Assembly: GCA_900769205.1 (NCBI GenBank) | Contig: CAAGFS010000067.1 | Span: 1-5,458 of the forward strand | Source of the DNA: Clostridia bacterium | GTDB taxonomy: Bacteria > Bacillota > Clostridia > Christensenellales > CAG-917 | Reading direction: 5' to 3' | Length of the DNA stretch: 5,458 bases | In this document: positions 5,181-5,458 of the stretch, piece by piece | Numbering within the stretch: position 1 is the stretch's first letter | How the letters are laid out: every line of letters starts with the position of its first letter | The notes under the pieces: model-generated | What the model was told of the DNA's origin: nothing | Database searches by the model: none | Seen by the model: only the letters and a program-made list of their open reading frames with translations | Position numbers and translations under genes: made by a program

Positions 5181-5220
5181 GGATGTTCCGCTGGCAAGAG
5201 ACGCTTGTGAAAGAACATTT
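5181..5220 (+). ncRNA. Probable ribosomal protein L19 leader (cis-regulatory RNA)
   Basis: ATGTTC (5183-5188) pairs exactly with GAACAT (5213-5218), and two G-T wobbles can extend the stem outward. Inside it, GCAAG (5194-5198) pairs with CTTGT (5204-5208) around a 5-base loop. This two-helix element lies 20 bases before the rplS start and just after the predicted promoter. Bacillota have a known short L19 leader in this place, thought to allow autoregulation by bL19, and the fit in position and shape is good. Assignment to that family is from memory of its layout, not a covariance search. Confidence 0.6.
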
Positions 5221-5229
5221 GGAAAATAC

Positions 5230-5235
5230 AGGAGG
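5230..5235 (+). promoter_or_regulatory. Consensus rplS ribosome binding site
   Basis: AGGAGG at 5230-5235 is a full match to the anti-Shine-Dalgarno sequence and lies 5 bases before the ATG at 5241. It is the strongest site in the window, as expected for a highly expressed ribosomal protein gene, and it lies just outside the leader stem. Confidence 0.85.
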
Positions 5236-5240
5236 TCAAA

Positions 5241-5458
5241 ATGAACATTATCGACACAATTGAAAGAGAAGGCATGAAGCAAGACTTGCCTCAGATCGCA
5301 ATCGGCGACCAAGTCAAAGTCAACGTCAAAGTCGTTGAAGGCACGAGAGAGCGTATCCAAACCTACGAAGGCACCGTCATCGCAAAGAAAAACGGCGGCA
5401 TCCGCGAAACGATCGTGGTGCGTCGCGTCACGTTCGGCGTCGGCGTTAGATCGGAAGA
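5241..5458 (+). CDS. rplS: 50S ribosomal protein bL19 (3'-truncated by window edge)
   Basis: bL19 is a large-subunit protein at the interface with the 30S subunit, where it contributes to bridge formation. The first 72 codons and two bases are visible, out of about 115 in the family. Conserved blocks are IIDTIEREGMKQDLPQIAIGD near the start (residues 3-23), then VKVNVKVVEGTRERIQTYEG and VIAKKNGGIRETIVVRRVTFGVGV, the typical pattern of the SH3-like core. The start is fixed by an AGGAGG site. The gene has its own promoter and a probable leader RNA. It lies after yraN rather than directly after trmD as in Bacillus subtilis. The C-terminal part lies beyond the window, so completeness cannot be judged. 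Confidence 0.96.
   Translation, partial: MNIIDTIEREGMKQDLPQIAIGDQVKVNVKVVEGTRERIQTYEGTVIAKKNGGIRETIVVRRVTFGVGVRSE

Noticed and set aside
5298..5333. Tandem-looking GTCAAAGTCAACGTCAAAGTC in rplS
   Set aside because: It encodes the conserved alternating Val/Lys strand of bL19, so protein structure and codon preference explain it.

Overview
The window is an ordinary-looking chromosomal stretch of translation and RNA-processing genes, all on the + strand, from a Bacillota (Firmicutes) bacterium, most likely a Clostridia-like lineage of moderate GC content. The grounds are the Bacillus-type Ffh signatures, the order ffh-rpsP-khpA-rimM-trmD, a circularly permuted GTPase of the RbgA type, Shine-Dalgarno sites, and a candidate L19 leader RNA upstream of rplS. 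Genus or species cannot be fixed from the sequence.

Layout. Positions 1-975 are the 3' part of ffh (signal recognition particle GTPase). After an AT-rich spacer come rpsP (bS16), khpA (KH-domain RNA-binding protein), rimM (30S maturation factor, overlapping khpA) and trmD (tRNA m1G37 methyltransferase). A compact intrinsic terminator overlaps the trmD stop codon. Next is a 176-base non-coding gap (2892-3067) full of inverted repeats, the last of which ends directly against the ribosome binding site of rbgA. A second block follows: rbgA (50S assembly GTPase), rnhB (RNase HII) and a yraN/UPF0102 gene, the last two sharing an ATGA overlap. A 163-base gap then carries a well-formed extended -10 promoter and a probable L19 leader, before the 5' end of rplS (bL19), which runs off the window.

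How the genes fit together. Most serve ribosome biogenesis: rpsP and rplS encode ribosomal proteins, RimM matures the 30S subunit, RbgA matures the 50S subunit, and TrmD modifies tRNA to hold the reading frame. Ffh targets ribosomes to the membrane. RNase HII removes ribonucleotides from DNA, and YraN is a predicted nuclease-fold protein. In Bacillus subtilis rplS directly follows trmD. Here rbgA, rnhB and yraN lie between them, and rplS has its own promoter.

I see no mobile element, CRISPR array, tRNA or rRNA, and no clearly new system. The points most worth a second look are the repeat-rich gap before rbgA, an Asp-to-Glu change at the proposed catalytic base of TrmD, an insertion inside the YraN nuclease core, and the displaced rplS.
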